Made by a program: the position numbers and the translations under genes
Source: Chloroflexota bacterium
GTDB lineage: Bacteria; Chloroflexota; Limnocylindria; Limnocylindrales; CSP1-4
Length of the DNA stretch: 7,751 nt
NCBI GenBank assembly: GCA_005881055.1
Contig: VBHW01000150.1
Span: 450 to 8,200 of the forward strand
Direction: 5' to 3'
The notes under the pieces: model-generated
Seen by the model: only the letters and a program-made list of their open reading frames with translations
Database searches by the model: none
What the model was told of the DNA's origin: nothing
Shown: positions 4,828 through 7,751 of the stretch, in pieces
Position numbering within the stretch: the stretch's first letter is position 1
How the letters are laid out: each line of letters starts with the position of its first letter

Positions 4828-6279
4828 ATGCGCCAGATGGCACTGCCGGCCCTGCCGTGGAAGGCCATCCGGCCGCGCCCGCGCTGGCGCGAGAGCGCCC
4901 TCCTCGGCCTGCTCGCCGTCACGCTGTTTATCGGGAGCGCTTCGCTCGGTGCCACGGAGCGGGCCCTGACCGGCCACTTCCCGACGCTCACGCCGGCCGA
5001 TCCGCGCGGCCTGGCGCTCTATCTGGGCATGCTACTCGCCGTCCACGTCGCCCAGATCCTCGCCGGCCGGCGCACCGACCAGCTCCTCCTGCCGGCCGTC
5101 GGCATGCTTGGCGGCATCGGGCTCCTGCTCATGCAGCGGCTGCCGCAGGACCTCGTGACCCAGACGATCCTCGGCCGGACGCTCACGCTCGCGCAGCTCC
5201 AGCTCGCCTGGCTCGTCCTCGCCCTCGCCGTGGTCGGGGGCCTGGCGGTGGCCGTCCGCTCGGACAGCTGGCTCCGCCTGTACAAGTACACGTGGGCCGC
5301 TGCCGGCATCGCGCTCCTGCTCCTGACGCTCGTCCTGGGCGTCGACGTCAACGGGGCCCGCCTCTCGCTGCGGCTCGGACCGCTGACCGGTCAGCCCTCC
5401 GAGGTGCTCAAGGTCATCCTCGTGATCTTCCTCGCTGGCTACCTGTCGGAGAACCGGCCTCTCCTCGCCGAGCAGGACACGCGGTTCGGGCCGCTCCGCC
5501 TCCCGCCCCTCCCGTACCTCGCCCCGATGGTGGCGATGTGGGCGGTCGCTCTCGGGATCGTCGTCATCCAGCGGGACCTCGGCGCAGCGCTCCTCTTCTT
5601 CGCGGTGTTCCTGCTCCTCCTGTACGTCGGCACCGGTCGGGCGAGCGCGGTGGTCCTCGGGCTGGTCCTCTTCGTCGCGGGCTCCGTGCTCATGTACCAG
5701 CTCGTCCCGCACGTCCGCACGCGCGTGGACATCTGGCTCGACCCGTTCGCCACGGCCAGCGGCGCCGGCTACCAGGTCGTCCAGGCCCTCCATGCCTTCG
5801 CGCGCGGCGGCATCGTCGGGACGGGCCTCGGGGCCGGCCTGCCGCTCGTCGGCGGCAGCCTGCCGATCCCCGAGCTGCATACGGACTTCCCGTTCGCGGC
5901 GCTCGGCGAGGAGCTCGGTCTTGCCGGCATCCTCGCGATCCTCGGCTGCTACCTCGTCGTCATCGAGCGCGGCCTGCGGATCGCGGCCGCCGCAGCCGAC
6001 GAGTTCCGGGCGATCCTCGCGGCCGGTCTCAGCCTCGTCGTCGGCGTGCAGGCGTTCATCATCGCGGCCGGCAACCTCAAGCTCATCCCGCTCACCGGGA
6101 TCACGCTGCCGTTCATCAGCTACGGCGGCTCCTCGCTGCTCACGAATGCCGTCGTGGTCGGGCTCCTCCTCGCGATCTCCGACAAGGGCGTGGAGCCTCC
6201 GCCACCGCCCCGCCCGCCGCGCCGCCTCTCGCCGCGGCGTCTCACAGGCCGGCTCCTCGAACGGATCGCCGACCGATGA
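4828..6279 (+). CDS. rodA: RodA/FtsW-family (SEDS) peptidoglycan glycosyltransferase
   Basis: A 483-residue polytopic membrane protein that polymerises lipid II into glycan strands. SEDS hallmarks are NGARLSLRLGPLTGQPSEVLKV (175-196), QRDLGAALLFF (248-258), the catalytic-loop block IPELHTDFPFAALGEELGLAG (347-367) with the conserved Asp353, and GITLPFISYGGSSLL (424-438). About ten hydrophobic helices span roughly 22-450; the last 30 residues are Pro/Arg-rich and cytoplasmic. I chose ATG 4828 because GGTGA (4818-4822), inside the fhaB stop region, lies 5 nt upstream. GTG 4819, overlapping that stop, is an equally in-frame alternative. The same frame is open back to 4393, but that extension is fhaB read partly out of frame. 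RodA rather than FtsW is inferred from the actinobacterial-type partner pbpA downstream, whose ATG overlaps the rodA stop. Confidence 0.93.
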   Translation: MRQMALPALPWKAIRPRPRWRESALLGLLAVTLFIGSASLGATERALTGHFPTLTPADPRGLALYLGMLLAVHVAQILAGRRTDQLLLPAVGMLGGIGLLLMQRLPQDLVTQTILGRTLTLAQLQLAWLVLALAVVGGLAVAVRSDSWLRLYKYTWAAAGIALLLLTLVLGVDVNGARLSLRLGPLTGQPSEVLKVILVIFLAGYLSENRPLLAEQDTRFGPLRLPPLPYLAPMVAMWAVALGIVVIQRDLGAALLFFAVFLLLLYVGTGRASAVVLGLVLFVAGSVLMYQLVPHVRTRVDIWLDPFATASGAGYQVVQALHAFARGGIVGTGLGAGLPLVGGSLPIPELHTDFPFAALGEELGLAGILAILGCYLVVIERGLRIAAAAADEFRAILAAGLSLVVGVQAFIIAAGNLKLIPLTGITLPFISYGGSSLLTNAVVVGLLLAISDKGVEPPPPPRPPRRLSPRRLTGRLLERIADR

Positions 6280-7751
6280 GCGGCTCGTCGGGCCGCGGGT
6301 TCCGGCTCGGGCGACGCCGCCGTGGGGGCTCGGGCGGCGGAGGTCGCGGTCGCTCGGCCCATCCGGTCCAGACGAGGCGGCCGATCGGACGCAACGTCGG
6401 CCGGGTCGGCGTGACGCTCGCGCTCGCGTTCGCGGCGCTCGCAGCCGGCGCCGGCTATTGGCAGGTCGTGCGCTCGACCGATCTCTCGACGTCGCCCGAC
6501 GACCCCGCGGTCATCTCGGCGATGCGGCACGTGCCGCGGGGAAGGATCCTCGACCGCAACGGCACGGTCCTCGCCTCGAGCCGCCTCGACAAGAACAAGG
6601 AGCCGTACCGCATCTATCGCGACCGGACGATGAGCCAGGTCATCGGATACGCATCGCGGCAGTACGGCCTCGCGGGCCTCGAGCTGACCTACGACGCGGA
6701 GCTCTCCGGGATCCGCCGGGCAGACCCCGTCGCCGACATGCTGACGAAGTTCCAGACCCACCGATACGATCCGGAGGACCTGAAGCTCACGATCTCGCTG
6801 CCGCTCCAGCGGGCGGCCGTGCGGGCGCTCGGTGGGGACCGCGGCGCCGTGGTCATGCTCGACCCGCGGACGGGAGAGGTCCTCGCGCTCGCTTCGACCC
6901 CGACGTACGACGCCTCGGCGCTCACGAACCCGGACACGGCCGCGGCCACCTGGAAGGCGCTCAACGCCGACAAGTCCCATCCGCTCCTGCCGCGGGCGAC
7001 GCTCGGCACATACGTCCCCGGATCGATCATGAAGATCGTCACGTCGATCGCCGCCTTCCGCTCCGGCTCGATCACCCCGAACACGACGTACAAGCAGCAG
7101 CCGGCCGCCGAGAAGACGGGCCTCCTCGTCTCGGGCTATCGGGTGCGCGACGGGCACCATCTCTTCACGGGCGACAAGGCCCTCGACTACGAGGAGGCGA
7201 TCGAGGTCTCGTGCAACATCTACTTCGCGCTCACCGGCCTCCGGACCGGCGGCGCCGAGATGGATGCCGCGGCGCGCAAGCTCGGCTTCTATGCGCCGAT
7301 CCCGTTCGACCTGCCCACCGGAACGAGCCAGCTCACGAACGGCGGTGGGCCGCTGCCGGGCGGCTTCGCCGATCGCGTCGAGCTCGCCAACGCGGCGTAC
7401 GGCCAGGGCGAGACGCTCGTGACGCCGCTGCAGATGGCGCTCGTCGCCGCCACGGTCGCCAACGACGGGGTCATGATGCGGCCGCACCTCGTCCAGTCGT
7501 TTACCGGCGCCAACGGCACGCAGCAGGTCGGCCCGTCGTCGCTGGCGACGGTCATGCCGTTCAACGACGCGGCGATCATCAAGTCCGCGATGGAGCGCGC
7601 CGTCGAGGGCCAGTTCGGACGATTCTTCACATCCGGTGCCGCGGTTCCCGGGATCCCGACGGCCGGGAAGACCGGAACGGCACAGCTCGGCGGGTCGGGC
7701 GAGCCGCACAGCTGGTTCATCGGCTTCGCCCCGGTCGACAACCCGCAGATC
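6276..7751 (+). CDS. pbpA: PbpA-type class B penicillin-binding protein (transpeptidase), 3' end missing
   Basis: The frame from ATG 6276 (4-nt ATGA overlap with rodA) stays open for 492 codons to the window edge, so the C-terminus is cut. A Gly/Arg-rich cytoplasmic tail (1-40) is followed by one signal-anchor helix (about 42-62). The short PBP dimerisation region has VPRGRILDRNGTVLASS (86-102) and QYGLAGLELTYDAEL (129-143). The transpeptidase domain starts near 170 (LKLTISLPLQRAAVRAL) and contains all active-site motifs: S-I-M-K with nucleophile Ser250 (codon at 7023), S-C-N (312-314) and K-T-G (465-467, in AGKTGTAQ). It cross-links peptidoglycan in the periplasm as RodA's partner. The compact dimerisation region resembles mycobacterial PbpA (about 490 residues), so only a short C-terminus should be missing. 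Identity as a class B PBP is secure. Confidence 0.95.
   Translation, partial: MSGSSGRGFRLGRRRRGGSGGGGRGRSAHPVQTRRPIGRNVGRVGVTLALAFAALAAGAGYWQVVRSTDLSTSPDDPAVISAMRHVPRGRILDRNGTVLASSRLDKNKEPYRIYRDRTMSQVIGYASRQYGLAGLELTYDAELSGIRRADPVADMLTKFQTHRYDPEDLKLTISLPLQRAAVRALGGDRGAVVMLDPRTGEVLALASTPTYDASALTNPDTAAATWKALNADKSHPLLPRATLGTYVPGSIMKIVTSIAAFRSGSITPNTTYKQQPAAEKTGLLVSGYRVRDGHHLFTGDKALDYEEAIEVSCNIYFALTGLRTGGAEMDAAARKLGFYAPIPFDLPTGTSQLTNGGGPLPGGFADRVELANAAYGQGETLVTPLQMALVAATVANDGVMMRPHLVQSFTGANGTQQVGPSSLATVMPFNDAAIIKSAMERAVEGQFGRFFTSGAAVPGIPTAGKTGTAQLGGSGEPHSWFIGFAPVDNPQI

Noticed and set aside
6120..7709. Minus-strand open frame of 529 codons opposite pbpA
   Set aside because: It is antisense to a frame bearing every transpeptidase motif; its Arg/Asp/Glu-rich product shows no recognisable domain and is typical of antisense frames in GC-rich DNA.

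Overview
The window is about 70% GC with strongly GC-biased third codon positions. It is chromosomal-looking and fully packed with genes. The diagnostic block is a FhaA-type DUF3662+FHA protein, a small membrane-anchored FhaB-type FHA protein, a RodA/FtsW (SEDS) glycan polymerase and a PbpA-type class B penicillin-binding protein. This order recalls the actinobacterial fhaA-fhaB-pstP-rodA-pbpA-pknA-pknB cluster, but the pstP phosphatase is absent. Similar sets also occur in high-GC Chloroflexota. My best guess is a high-GC Chloroflexota (Limnocylindria-like) or deep actinobacterial genome; no taxonomic marker gene is present to settle it.

Left part (1-1551, + strand): the 3' end of a FmdB-family zinc-ribbon protein with a Gly/Ser/Asp-rich repetitive tail, then after 2 nt a 79-residue excisionase/MerR-like helix-turn-helix protein, then after 28 nt a YihY/BrkB-family polytopic membrane protein. 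These three look like one transcription unit.

Middle (1542-3401, - strand): a 619-residue protein with cysteine pairs at both ends and a roughly 450-residue Pro/Ala-rich linker. It converges on the YihY gene, and the two stop codons form the ends of a shared 10-bp palindrome. Its start faces fhaA across a 205-bp divergent control region (3402-3606) holding a candidate promoter for each direction and a 25-bp near-palindrome.

Right part (3607-7751, + strand): fhaA, fhaB, rodA and pbpA are tightly packed, with a 15-nt gap after fhaA, near-contact between fhaB and rodA, and a 4-nt rodA/pbpA overlap. fhaB carries a frameshift exactly in the phosphothreonine-binding loop of its FHA domain. By accident the wrong frame stays open into rodA, so a naive reading gives one 628-residue FhaB-RodA fusion. 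pbpA runs off the window with all three transpeptidase motifs present.

Functionally the right block is a peptidoglycan elongation module: RodA polymerises lipid II, PbpA cross-links, and the FHA proteins would couple this pair to Ser/Thr kinase signalling. No RNA genes, mobile elements, CRISPR arrays or origins were seen, and no gene-free stretch exceeds 205 bp.
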